Source: Deinococcus budaensis (GTDB lineage: Bacteria; Deinococcota; Deinococci; Deinococcales; Deinococcaceae). Taken from it: a stretch of DNA of 59,890 nucleotides. Position 1 is the stretch's first letter, and each line of letters starts with the position of its first letter. The notes under the pieces are model-generated. The model saw nothing but the letters and a program-made list of their open reading frames with translations. It was not told where the DNA came from and made no database searches. Location of the stretch: assembly GCF_014201885.1 (NCBI RefSeq), contig NZ_JACHFN010000020.1, forward strand, positions 1-59,890. Direction: 5' to 3'. Of the stretch, positions 23,628 to 35,044 are shown piece by piece. The position numbers and the translations under genes were made by a program.

Positions 23628-24254
23628 TCACTTCAGCGTGAGGCTCACGCTGTTGCCGTCGCTGTCCTCGGCCTGAATCAGGTCGCCGGGAGGCGGGTCG
23701 GCCTCGATCAGCAGCCTCAGCGCCTCGAGGCTCAGGCCCGCGCGTTCCAGCGCCCGGATGCCGTGCCCGGGAATGAGCTTGTGCAGGTGCCCCGCGAGGC
23801 TGACCGGCAGGTTGGCGCTGTACTCGTCGCCGTCGCTGGATTCGACCTGCACGCGCAGTATGCGGGCCGAGCCTGCGCGGCCATGCTGCGCCCCTGCCTC
23901 CGTCCCGCCCACGGCGTCGCCCACGCGGCCTATCGCCGAATTGACCCGGTCCATGATGCCCTCCATATCGATGGGGAAGTCCCGTCCGCCCATCCTGACC
24001 CGGCCTTCCCAGCCGGGCGCGCGGGGCGGCAGGGGGGGTTGAGGGAAGTCCTTGACCCCGCGCAGCAGCAGCAGATGTTCGGCGACCTGGGCGGTGTCCA
24101 GCTCTCCGCGCGCCAGCAGCGAGGCGACGAGTTCGCGGTCACTCTCGGTCAGGGCGAGCCGGGCGTTCAGGGCGGCCAGCAGCGGCGCGGCGTCTTCCAG
24201 CGTGAGCTTGCCTGCCCGCACCAGGTCCAGAATCCGCTTGATCTTTTCTCTCAT
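23628..24254 (-). CDS. SHOCT-like domain protein
   Basis: A 208-residue protein. Its N terminus (IKRILDLVRAGKLTLEDA) is a SHOCT-like helical hairpin, followed by a helical stretch and a C-terminal domain (RILRVQVESSDGDEYSANLP, VSLAGHLHKLIPGHGIRAL). No signal peptide or membrane helix. It begins with an ATGA overlap with the 83-residue gene upstream; a GTG at 24260 is the alternative start. Function unknown, third gene of the operon. Confidence 0.7.
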   Translation of the reverse strand: MREKIKRILDLVRAGKLTLEDAAPLLAALNARLALTESDRELVASLLARGELDTAQVAEHLLLLRGVKDFPQPPLPPRAPGWEGRVRMGGRDFPIDMEGIMDRVNSAIGRVGDAVGGTEAGAQHGRAGSARILRVQVESSDGDEYSANLPVSLAGHLHKLIPGHGIRALERAGLSLEALRLLIEADPPPGDLIQAEDSDGNSVSLTLK

Positions 24255-24501
24255 GACCACTCACCTCCACGCAGCGCGGCCTGTCTCGCGCGGCGCCCCG
24301 GTGTGGCCGGGTACACCTCCAGGCGGGCCTCGTACGAAGCCTGCAACGCGGCGTGGGCGCGGGCGCGCCTCAGGCAGGCCTCGGGGATCTGGTCCGGCCG
24401 CAGCCCGGCCCACAGCCGCAGCAGGACCGACCGCAGCCGCCGCCCCGCAGACCACGGCGCCGGGACGGGAACCAGAACGCGGGCGGGCAGCGGCAGGCGC
24501 A

Positions 24502-24502
<1 letters not shown>
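24251..24502 (-). CDS. Small basic protein in SHOCT-like operon
   Basis: An 83-residue Arg/Leu-rich protein (LRSVLLRLWAGLRPDQIPEA, then RRARAHAALQASYEARLEVY). No family recognised. Reality is supported by tight coupling on both sides: its ATG overlaps the preceding stop (TGATG at 24502) and its stop overlaps the next start (ATGA). Confidence 0.6.
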
Positions 24503-25377
<875 letters not shown>

Positions 25378-25395
25378 GCGCTCCTCCTTGCCTAA

Positions 25396-25424
25396 ATAGA
25401 AACACGGAGATCACAGATTGTCAA
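25396..25424 (-). promoter_or_regulatory. Promoter of the SHOCT-like operon
   Basis: On the minus strand TTGACA (25424-25419) and TTCTAT (25401-25396) are separated by 17 bp. AAGGAGGAG follows before ATG 25377. This is a classical sigma-A promoter with a leader, unlike most genes here. Confidence 0.7.
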
Positions 25425-25570
25425 GCGTGATTTGCCGTTATTACGGAGACTGGCGGGGCGGATGCGTCCCAGACGGCCTCCACAAGGCGCGAGCGTGGAC
25501 GGCTTCATGTGTTTGTAAAACCCGGCTTGCCTTTCGCTGAGGTTGAACCGGCCCGCGTATTCTCGGGGGC

Positions 25571-26968
25571 ATGACCTCTGCCTCGCCCGCCGTTCCGGAC
25601 CTGACCCCCGCGCAGCGCACGGAGGTGGAACTTGTGGCGCGCGGCAAGCAGCCTAAAAGCCGGACCCTGCGCGAGCTGGGGCAGCCCGAGACGCCCGAGG
25701 CGGCCCACGCGTTGCTGCTGCGGCTGGGCCTGTGGGACGAGGCCCGCACGCCCTACGCCGACCGGCTGGGCGCGGCTCTGCAACCGGTGACGCTGGAGGT
25801 GCCGCCCTTTGCCGAGGAACCCCGGCTCGACCTGACGCACCTGCCCGCTTACGCCATCGACGACGAGGGCAACCGCGACCCCGACGACGCGGTGGGAATC
25901 GAGGCGCTGGGGGGCGGCCTGACCCGGCTGTGGGTCCACGTGGCCGACGTGGCGGCGCTGGCCCCGGCGGGCAGCCCGTTGGATGAGGAAGCGCGGGCGC
26001 GCGGGGCGACCCTCTACCTGCCCGACCAGACCATTGGGATGCTGCCCGACGCCCTGGTCGAGCGCAGCGGCCTGGGCCTGGCGGACACGTCCCCGGCGCT
26101 CTCGATCTCGCTGGACCTCGACCCGGACGGCAACGCGGACGCGGTGGACGTGCAGCTCACCACCGTGCGGGTGACCCGGCTGAGCTACCTGGAGGCCCAG
26201 CAGCGGCTGGAGGCGGGCGAGGAACCCTTCGTGACCCTGGCCCGCCTGGCCCGCGCCAGCCGCGAGCTGCGCGAGGCGGAAGGCGCCCTGTCCATCGACC
26301 TGCCGGAGGTGCGGGTCAAGGCGGGCGCGGACGGCGCCTCGGTCACGCCGCTGCCCAAGCCCGAGATGCGCTTCGTGGTGCAGGAATGCATGACGCTGGC
26401 AGGCTGGGCCGCCGCCATCTACGCCGACGACCACAGCCTCCCGCTGCCCTTCGCCACCCAGGACGCGCCCACCCGCGAGGTGCGCGGCGAGTCGCTGGGT
26501 GCCCAGTGGGCGCGGCGCAAGACGTTGGCGCGCACCCGCTTTCAGCCTGCGCCGGGGCCGCATCACGGCATGGGCCTCGACCTCTACGCGCAGGCGACCA
26601 GCCCGATGCGGCGGTACCTCGATCTGGTGGTTCACCAGCAGCTGCGGGCGCACCTGACCGGCACGCCGCTCCTCCCCGGCAAGGAGGTCGCCGCGCGGGT
26701 CGCGCAGGCCGTGATGAACGCCGACGCCACCCGCCAGGCCGAGCGCCTCAGCCGCAGACACCACACCCTGCGCTTCGTGGCGGCCCAGCCGGAGCGCGAG
26801 TGGGACGCGGTGGTCGTGGACCGGCGCGGCCCGGGGGCCACCCTGCTGATCCCCGACCTCGCCTTCGACCTGCCGCTGAGCACCCCGGCCCCGGTCGGCA
26901 CAGCGCTGCGGGTGCGCCTGACGGACGTGAATCTCCCGGCCCTGACCGTGCGGGCCAGGGTCGTCTGA
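25571..26968 (+). CDS. RNB-domain (RNase II-like) exoribonuclease
   Basis: A 465-residue 3'-to-5' exoribonuclease of the short Deinococcus DrII type. A winged-helix-like N-terminal region (about 1-80) replaces the usual cold-shock domains. The RNB core follows, with catalytic acids in AIDDEGNRDPDDAVG, then LWVHVADVAAL, LYLPDQTIGMLPDAL and the C-terminal QATSPMRRYLDLVVHQQL. A short S1-like end closes it. TATTCT (25558-25563) lies seven bases before ATG 25571, again leaderless. Confidence 0.9.
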   Translation: MTSASPAVPDLTPAQRTEVELVARGKQPKSRTLRELGQPETPEAAHALLLRLGLWDEARTPYADRLGAALQPVTLEVPPFAEEPRLDLTHLPAYAIDDEGNRDPDDAVGIEALGGGLTRLWVHVADVAALAPAGSPLDEEARARGATLYLPDQTIGMLPDALVERSGLGLADTSPALSISLDLDPDGNADAVDVQLTTVRVTRLSYLEAQQRLEAGEEPFVTLARLARASRELREAEGALSIDLPEVRVKAGADGASVTPLPKPEMRFVVQECMTLAGWAAAIYADDHSLPLPFATQDAPTREVRGESLGAQWARRKTLARTRFQPAPGPHHGMGLDLYAQATSPMRRYLDLVVHQQLRAHLTGTPLLPGKEVAARVAQAVMNADATRQAERLSRRHHTLRFVAAQPEREWDAVVVDRRGPGATLLIPDLAFDLPLSTPAPVGTALRVRLTDVNLPALTVRARVV

Positions 26969-27077
26969 AGGCGGAAGCAAAACGCTGTCGGCGGGGACAC
27001 CGTCGCACCCCATCCAAGCGCCAGAATCGGGTTCACCTTTCATTCATCTCTCGGCGGCTGTGTTTACACTGCCCTCC

Positions 27078-27338
27078 ATGAACGGCGTGCCCACCGACAT
27101 CGTGTCCCTCAGGATGAGCCACTGCCGAGCCGAACACGCCGCTTCCGGAGCGCAGTACCACCTCGCGGTGCTGCACTACCGCGCCTGCCTGGAGGCCGCC
27201 GAGCGCCGCGAGGACTGCCAGGCGGTCGAGTTCTTCGCGCTGAAGCTGGCCGCCTGCTACGAGCAGATGGGCCTGGCCGAAAAGGCCCGCCACTTCCGCG
27301 CGCTGGCCGGGGCGGGCGACACCTCGCTGCTGGGCTGA
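27078..27338 (+). CDS. Small helical (TPR-like) hypothetical protein
   Basis: An 86-residue mostly helical protein. The repeated helix pattern (AAYHLAVLHYRACLEAAE-type helix, then VEFFALKLAACYEQMGLAEK) resembles one or two TPR hairpins. I place the start at ATG 27078: TACACT (27065-27070) lies seven bases upstream, and the longer GTG start at 27060 would fall in the promoter. No partner is evident. Confidence 0.65.
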   Translation: MNGVPTDIVSLRMSHCRAEHAASGAQYHLAVLHYRACLEAAERREDCQAVEFFALKLAACYEQMGLAEKARHFRALAGAGDTSLLG

Positions 27339-27427
27339 CTGGGCGGGGTCGCCTTCGCCTGAGCGGGGCTGGGCCTGCTGGGCGGCGCGTCAGACCGCGC
27401 TCAACTTCGGGAGGCACAGTGGGAGCC

Positions 27428-27790
27428 ATGCGCTTCCTGCTCCGGCCCCTGCTGCGCCGACTGCTGCCCCTGCTCGTGGCTTCCCTGGGCGCGGCGGGCG
27501 CCGCGACCCTCTCGCTCTCGCCCGGGCAGACGGGCAGGCTGGGGGACTTTACCCTGACGCTGCTGCGGGTGCAGGACAGCCGCTGCCGCCCGGAGGTGCA
27601 GTGCGTCCAGGCGGGCGACGTGCGGGCGTCGGTGCTCGTGCGCCGGGGAGAGCGGCTTGCGCTGCTGCGGCTGACGCTGCCCGCGCCTCTCGTCACGTCA
27701 GCTCTTGACGGCTAGTTTCTCCCCGTACGGCTGGAGGACGCCACCTTTGGCCGCCCGCCGCGCCTGACCTTCGGCGAGTGGCCGCGCTGA
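27428..27790 (+). pseudogene. Secreted protein gene interrupted by in-frame TAG
   Basis: From ATG 27428 the frame encodes a signal peptide (LLRRLLPLLVASLGAAGA) and a domain with SPGQTGRLGDFTLTLLRVQD and a Cys pair (SRCRPEVQCVQAG). TAG at 27713-27715 stops it, yet the same frame continues as FLPVRLEDATFGRPPRLTFG to TGA 27788-27790. That tail looks like a natural end of the domain, so a nonsense change or a sequencing error is likely. The shortened 95-residue product might still be made. Family unknown to me. Confidence 0.6.
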
Positions 27791-27842
27791 AGGGTCCCCC
27801 CGCTCCCCTTCCGGCCCTGGACCCTCTGTTTTAATGGCGGCT

Positions 27843-28900
<1,058 letters not shown>

Positions 28901-28916
<16 letters not shown>

Positions 28917-30075
28917 CCCCGCTGGGCGGCGGCTACCAGGCCCGCCCGATCACGCTAGACACCTACCGCGACGCCTGCGCCCGGCTGGAGGGGCGCATCT
29001 TCGGCGGAACCTGGCTCTACGCTTTCGACCCGCCCGCCAAGGCGCCGCCGCCGCTGGGCGAGAGCTTCCAGTGGGGCCTGTACCACGGTCAGGACCTGAT
29101 CGGCTGGCACCACGCCCACCAGCGGGACGAGCGGACGGTCTATATGGCCGACACCGGCCTGCTGCCCGAGCACCAGGGGCGCGGCGTGTATACCCGCCTG
29201 CTGCCGCACCTGCTGGACGCCTTCCACGCGGCGGGCTACACCCTGGTCACCAGCCGCCACCGGGCGACCAACAACCGGGTGATCGTGCCCAAGCTGCGGG
29301 CGGGGTTTTTCGTTCAGGGCCTGAACCTCTACGAGGGCGGCCTGAACGTGGCGCTGACGCTGAGCCTGGACCCTGCGTACCGCGAGGCGATGCACGTCCG
29401 CAGCGGGCTGAGGCAGGCGACGGGCGAGGCGGCGAGGCGGCTGGGCCTGCGGGTCGCGGGACCGCCGGAGCGGGCCGGGCCGGAGGTGCCCCGGCTGCCC
29501 CTGCCCCCCGCCGAGGGCGAGGACCTGGACCTGGGGGGCGGGTACACCCTGCGGCGCGTGTCCAATGCGGTGTACCGCGAGATCTACGCGCGGCTGGAGG
29601 ACGCCGCCTACGACACGGTGACGTTCGACTGGGGCGAGACGCCGGGGCTGACCCGGCCCGGGCACCCGGCTTTCGCGTGGCTGATCGGCCACGCGGGAGA
29701 GGTCGTGGGCTGGCACTCGGCGCGGCAGTGGGACGAGCGCACCCTCTACATGAGCAACACGGCCCTGCTGCCCGCCCACCGGGGCCGGGGACTGTACACC
29801 CGTCTGCTGCCCGCCCTGCTCGCCACCTTCGAGGGCGAGGGCTACACGCTGATTCGCAGCCACCACCACGCCACCAACAACGCCGTGCTGGTGCCCAAAC
29901 TGCGCGCGGGCTTTCGCCTGCAAGGGCTGGAGGTCAACCACCACGGCGTCATGGCGGTGCTGGTCTACAGCTTCGGCGGCCCGTACCGCGAGTACATGGA
30001 CCTTCGCAGCGGGTTGATGGGCCCCAAAGGTGAGGTGGCCCGCCGCCTGGGCCTGGATTTGAGCGAGGATGAGGC

Positions 30076-30079
<4 letters not shown>
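28901..30079 (+). CDS. Tandem GNAT acetyltransferase in the putrescine operon
   Basis: A 392-residue protein made of two similar GNAT domains (about residues 10-190 and 205-392), a clear internal duplication. Each holds an acetyl-CoA loop and a matching long block: HQGRGVYTRLLPHLLDAF with RHRATNNRVIVPKLRAGF, and HRGRGLYTRLLPALLATF with HHHATNNAVLVPKLRAGF. The only usable start is GTG 28901, overlapping the aguA stop by 16 bases; its stop overlaps aguB (ATGA). The position between aguA and aguB suggests a polyamine-related substrate, but this is inference. Confidence 0.85.
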
Positions 30080-30984
<905 letters not shown>

Positions 30985-31051
30985 GGAGAGAGAAGGACGG
31001 CTCAGCGATCTGGCCGATGCTTTCCCGACTCTCCCTTTCCTACCCTGTCTT

Positions 31052-31870
31052 ATGGACGAAGCCGCATTGAACGGGATAGGGGCTTATTACGGGCAGGACC
31101 GGGAACACCTTCGACTGAGCCGGGGCAGCAACCAGTTGGAATTCGAGCGGACGCAGGAACTCGTTTCGCGCTGGCTGCCCTCGCCTCCGGCGACGGTCCT
31201 CGATGTGGGCGGCGGGACCGGCCCCTATGCCCGTTGGCTGCTCTCACGCGGGTATGCGGTGCATCTGCTGGACGTGGTGCCCCTGCACATCGAACGGGTC
31301 CGCGCCGACCCCAGCTTGGACGCGCTGGCCTCAGCCAATGTGGGCGACGCCCGCGCCCTGCCTTACCCGGACGCTTCCGCCGACGCCGCGCTTCTGCTGG
31401 GGCCGCTGTACCACCTGACCCGGCGCGAGGACCGGCTGCTCGCGCTGCGGGAAGTGCGGCGGTGCCTGAAGCCGGGAGGCGTCCTTCTCGCCGCCTGCAT
31501 CACCCGCACGGCCAGCACACTCGACGGGCTGTTGGCGGGACTGGACGCCGACGAGCGCTTCCGGCAGATGCGGGACCAGACGCTGGAGAGCGGCCTGCAC
31601 GATCCACCAGACGCCGCGCAGGGCTGGTTTACCCGTGCCTACTTCCACCGACCAGAAGAATTGCGGCAGGAGCTGGAGGAAGCCGGGTTCAGCGGTGTGC
31701 GGCTCTACGCGATAGAAGGGCTGGGCAATCTCGTCCCGGACTTCGAGGCCCGTTGGAACGACCCCGAGCAGCGTGGGCGTCTGCTGGACGCGGTGCGGCG
31801 TACCGAGGAGGACCCTTCCCTCTTCGGCATCAGCGCCCACCTGCTGGCGGTCGGCTCGAATCCCGCGTAA
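31052..31870 (+). CDS. Class I SAM-dependent methyltransferase
   Basis: A 272-residue Rossmann methyltransferase. The SAM site is VLDVGGGTGPYARWL (about residues 48-62), with the acidic strand HLLDVVPLHIE and the post-II region VGDARALPYPDASADAALLLGPLYHL. The substrate is unknown. TACCCT five bases before ATG 31052 indicates a leaderless start, so it is transcribed apart from aguB. Confidence 0.85.
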   Translation: MDEAALNGIGAYYGQDREHLRLSRGSNQLEFERTQELVSRWLPSPPATVLDVGGGTGPYARWLLSRGYAVHLLDVVPLHIERVRADPSLDALASANVGDARALPYPDASADAALLLGPLYHLTRREDRLLALREVRRCLKPGGVLLAACITRTASTLDGLLAGLDADERFRQMRDQTLESGLHDPPDAAQGWFTRAYFHRPEELRQELEEAGFSGVRLYAIEGLGNLVPDFEARWNDPEQRGRLLDAVRRTEEDPSLFGISAHLLAVGSNPA

Positions 31871-31920
31871 CTCGCCATTCGGCCGACGCGCTCCTAGAGT
31901 CGCCGCCCTACCTTGGTCAG

Positions 31921-32577
31921 ATGCCCCACCGTCCCCATTCCCGCGAGTGGTATGCCCGCCTGGCCCGTGAACTGGGCGGGTACCGCCATCCCTGGACCCG
32001 CGAGCTGGACGGCCCCGACCCCGAACTGACCTTTGACGCCCTGCTGCAAGGGCGGCTGGGGCCGGGGGTGCGGGTGCTGGAGGCGGGCTGCGGCCACGGC
32101 CCCGACGCGGCTCGCTTTGGGGGCGAGGTTGGGCGCTGGATGGCCTACGACCGGGTGCCGGAACTGCTGGCGCAGGCCCGAGTGAACGCGCCCCACGCCG
32201 AGTTCCACCTCTGGGACGGCAAGGGCGCGGTGCCCGACGCGCTGCGCGGCCCCTTCGACCTGATCGTGTCGCGCCGGGGGCCGACGGGCGTGATCTTGCG
32301 ATTGCCCGAACTCGCCGCGCCGGGTGCCCGGTTCCTGTACGTGGGGCCGAGGCTGGAGGTGCCCCAGGTGCCGGAGCGTCTGCGCGGGGTCGGCTGGGAC
32401 CTGCTGGGCGAGTGGCGCGTGTCCGTGCGGGCCTGGGCACCGACCCTGTCGGACTGGGCGACCCGCTGCGCGTGAATGGAGGAAGAGGCGAGGCTGGAGG
32501 AGTGGGAGGCGCGGGCCACCCCACGCGGCCTGAGCTACCGCGAGGAGCGGTATGTGGTGCTCGCCGGGGCGTCGTAA
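31921..32577 (+). pseudogene. Methyltransferase-like gene with in-frame TGA near its end
   Basis: From ATG 31921 (TACCTT six bases upstream) runs a small methyltransferase with VRVLEAGCGHGPDAARF as SAM motif and DLIVSRRGPTGVILRLPEL. TGA at 32473-32475 ends a 184-residue form. The same frame then continues for 33 codons to TAA 32575-32577 ([20 protein letters not shown]), which looks like genuine protein and overlaps the truA end. A change of a Trp codon to TGA would explain this. The 184-residue form contains the SAM fold and may still work. Confidence 0.6.
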
Positions 32578-33359
32578 CTCGCCCCCGTGAACGTCAACCC
32601 CTGCGCGGGCACGTTCGCCCCCGCCCGCGCCCGCTCGCGCCCGGCGAGGATGGCGGGCACGTCCTCCCCGCGCAGCTTGCCCTGTCCCACCAGCAGCAGG
32701 GTGCCCACCAGCCCGCGCACCATGTGGCGCAGGAAGCTCTCGCCCGCGACCTGAACCTCCCAGACCTGTCCGCCGTGGACCTGGGGACCGGGCCGAACCG
32801 AGAGCGCCCGCAGCTCACGCACCGTCTGCCGGTCTTCCTGGGTGGCGAAGGCGGCGAAGTCGTGGGTGCCGATCAGCGGGAGGGCGGCGGCGTTCATGGC
32901 GTCCACGTCCAGCGGCCCCGGCACATGCAGGGCGCGGCCCGCCCACAGCGGATGGCGTTGCGGAGCCGCCAGCAGCCGGTAGCTGTAGCGCCGCTCGGTG
33001 CAGGAGAAGCGGGCGTGGAAGCCGGGAGGGGCCTGCTCCGCCTCCAGCACAGCCACGGCGGGCGGCAGCTGGCCGTTGAGCGCGCGGGCGAGTTTGGTCG
33101 GGGGAACGCGGAAAGCCTGCGGCACGTCGATGTGGGCGGGCATCGCCTCGGCGTGGACTCCGGCGTCGGTGCGTCCGGCGGCGACCGGGCGGAACACCCC
33201 CTCCCCCCCCAGTGTGGTGAAGGCCACATGCAGCGTGTCCTGCACGCTCGGCGCGTGGGGCTGAGACTGCCATCCGGCCAGGTCCTTGCCGTCCCAGGCG
33301 AGCAGCAGGCGCAGGCGCACGAAGCCGGGCGGGGGGGCGTAGCTGGGCCGGGGGAGCAT
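32535..33359 (-). CDS. truA: tRNA pseudouridine synthase A
   Basis: A 274-residue enzyme that makes pseudouridine at positions 38-40 of tRNA anticodon arms. The catalytic Asp is in [14 protein letters not shown]; also present are [27 protein letters not shown] and [14 protein letters not shown]. The last 11 residues (after LTFTGASYD) extend the usual end and overlap the convergent methyltransferase tail. TAGCCT lies six bases before ATG 33359, indicating a leaderless mRNA. Confidence 0.93.
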   Translation of the reverse strand: MLPRPSYAPPPGFVRLRLLLAWDGKDLAGWQSQPHAPSVQDTLHVAFTTLGGEGVFRPVAAGRTDAGVHAEAMPAHIDVPQAFRVPPTKLARALNGQLPPAVAVLEAEQAPPGFHARFSCTERRYSYRLLAAPQRHPLWAGRALHVPGPLDVDAMNAAALPLIGTHDFAAFATQEDRQTVRELRALSVRPGPQVHGGQVWEVQVAGESFLRHMVRGLVGTLLLVGQGKLRGEDVPAILAGRERARAGANVPAQGLTFTGASYDAPASTTYRSSR

Positions 33360-33426
33360 GGGCGCAGGCTAGCGCCGGGGCGCCTCCTCACCCAAAGGGC
33401 CGGGTGCCCCCCTTATGCTCGGTGAC

Positions 33427-34335
33427 GTGAACCCCGTTCTCATCCGGCGCTCCTCGGGAGTCTCCCGGCCTCTGGCGGCGCGGCGCGGCCTGCTCGCGGC
33501 GGCGCTGCTGGTGGGCGCCCTGCTGGCTCCCGCCGCCGGGGCGGCCAGCAGCTACCGCATCCGCCCCGGCGACAACCTGACCGTGATCGCCGCGCGGGCG
33601 GGCGTGAGCCTCTCGGCGCTGCGGGCCGCCAACCCCGGCCTGCGCAACGCCAATCAGGTGCAGGCGGGCCGGGTGCTGCGGGTTCCCGACCGCCAATTGC
33701 CTGCCCGCACGTACCGGGTCCGCAGCGGGGAGAACCTGACCGTGATCGCGCGGCGCCACGGCCTGACGCTCTCGGGGCTGCTGAACGCCAATCCGCAGTA
33801 CCGGGGCGGCCGGGTGGTCCGCATCGGCGCCACCCTGAAGATTCCGGCGCGCCGGGTGGCGGCCCGCACTGCCCCGGCCCGCAGCGGCGGCGCGGCGACC
33901 GTGCGGGCCGCTTCTATCCGGGTCAGCGCGGCTCCCGCCTCCTCGGCGGGGTGGCTGTGGCCGGTGCGGGGGTACGCCGCCGTGAGCAGCGACTTCGGCC
34001 CGCGCGTGCTGGAGGGCGAGCGCGAGATGCACTACGGGGTGGACATCGTGGCTCCGCACGGCTCGCCGGTCCGGGCGGCCCGCTCCGGGCGGGTCATCGA
34101 GTCGCGCGCCGACTTCGAGCGAGGCTGGGGCTGGACGGTCGTGATCGAGCATCCGGACGGCTGGATCACCCGCTATGCCCACCTCAGCGCCAACCTGATC
34201 CGGGCCGGCGAGCCGGTCGCGCAGGGTCAGGTGATCGGCCGGGTGGGCAACACCGGCCGCAGCACCGGCACCCACCTGCATTTCGGCACCTACCTGCGCT
34301 GGAATCCCAAAGACCCCCTGAGCCTCTACGAGTGA
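33427..34335 (+). CDS. LysM-containing M23 peptidase
   Basis: A 302-residue exported cell-wall hydrolase. A signal sequence (about residues 14-38, RGLLAAALLVGALLAPAAG) is followed by two LysM repeats (YRIRPGDNLTVIAARAGVSL and YRVRSGENLTVIARRHGLTL) and an M23 zinc domain with MHYGVDI and GTHLHFG (zinc-binding His/Asp/His). TATGCT (33414-33419) seven bases before GTG 33427 supports that start; an in-frame ATG at 33415 lies within this -10. It probably cleaves peptidoglycan cross-links. Confidence 0.9.
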   Translation: MNPVLIRRSSGVSRPLAARRGLLAAALLVGALLAPAAGAASSYRIRPGDNLTVIAARAGVSLSALRAANPGLRNANQVQAGRVLRVPDRQLPARTYRVRSGENLTVIARRHGLTLSGLLNANPQYRGGRVVRIGATLKIPARRVAARTAPARSGGAATVRAASIRVSAAPASSAGWLWPVRGYAAVSSDFGPRVLEGEREMHYGVDIVAPHGSPVRAARSGRVIESRADFERGWGWTVVIEHPDGWITRYAHLSANLIRAGEPVAQGQVIGRVGNTGRSTGTHLHFGTYLRWNPKDPLSLYE

Positions 34336-34586
34336 CCCCCGGCCACGCCCCGCCTCCCCTGCGGGTGCATTACGCCGAGGCGAAGGGGGAGACGGCCGAG
34401 CGCGACCTCGCGGCCTTGCTGCGGGCGCTGCCCGCTCTGCCAGGCTTCCTGGGCGCCGAGCTGCTCGTCAGCCCCGCGCAGCCCGGCCTGGCCCTGGTCG
34501 CCAGCCGCTGGTCGGGCGAGGTGCCGCCGCTGCCGCTGCCGGGGGGCGTGCGGGCCTGGGTCTTTGAGGTGCGCCAAGCGCTGTGA
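34332..34586 (+). CDS. Small ABM-like hypothetical protein
   Basis: An 84-residue protein, likely a ferredoxin-like alpha-beta barrel (LRVHYAEAKGETAERDLAAL, FLGAELLVSPAQPGLALVAS, RAWVFEVRQAL). It starts at GTG 34332 with a GTGA overlap on the peptidase stop, so the two are coupled. Function unknown. Confidence 0.6.
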   Translation: MTPGHAPPPLRVHYAEAKGETAERDLAALLRALPALPGFLGAELLVSPAQPGLALVASRWSGEVPPLPLPGGVRAWVFEVRQAL

Positions 34587-34617
34587 GGTCGCCTACCCAA
34601 GACTCTTCATCTCACCC

Positions 34618-34668
34618 TTGCTTTCCGATGCCCATCGGCTTACGATGCCACCACATCGCCAGGCGATG
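34618..34668 (+). promoter_or_regulatory. Promoter and two palindromes before the PadR gene
   Basis: TTGCTT (34618-34623) and TACGAT (34641-34646) are 17 bp apart. A perfect palindrome CCGATG-CC-CATCGG (34625-34638) fills the spacer, and a second, CATCGCC-A-GGCGATG (34654-34668), follows the -10. Both share GATG/CATC half-sites and are good candidates for PadR operators (inference). Confidence 0.6.
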
Positions 34669-34714
34669 CCTGAAGCTCCGCTTTCCGGTGGGGTGCTCAG
34701 GGAAAGGAACGTGC

Positions 34715-35044
34715 ATGGACGCCCAGCAGCTCAAAGGCCACCTCGACCTGCTTTTGCTCGCCAGCCTCGAACACGCGCCGCGCTACGGCGGACAGATTAT
34801 CGCCGACGTGCAGGCCAGCACGGACGGGTATTTCAGCTTGCGGGAAGGAACCCTGTACCCGGCGCTGCACCGGCTGGAAAGGGCCGGGTGGATCAGGGGG
34901 GAGTTTCAGGTGCTGCCGCGCGGCGGCTCGCCCGTCAAGGTCTATGCCCTCACGCCGGGCGGGCGGGACGAACTGAGCGCCCAGCGCGAGCGCTACGAAC
35001 GCTTCAGCGCCGCCGTGCGCGGCGTGATCGGGCGACCGGCATGA
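34715..35044 (+). CDS. PadR family transcriptional regulator
   Basis: A 109-residue winged-helix repressor: LKGHLDLLLLASLEHAPRYG, then YFSLREGTLYPALHRLERAG (recognition helix and wing) and KVYALTPGGRDELSAQ. Members usually repress the gene beside them. AAAGGA sits about eight bases before ATG 34715. Its stop overlaps the start of the next gene (ATGA), and the promoter region has two palindromes, so autoregulation of a two-gene operon is likely. Confidence 0.9.
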   Translation: MDAQQLKGHLDLLLLASLEHAPRYGGQIIADVQASTDGYFSLREGTLYPALHRLERAGWIRGEFQVLPRGGSPVKVYALTPGGRDELSAQRERYERFSAAVRGVIGRPA

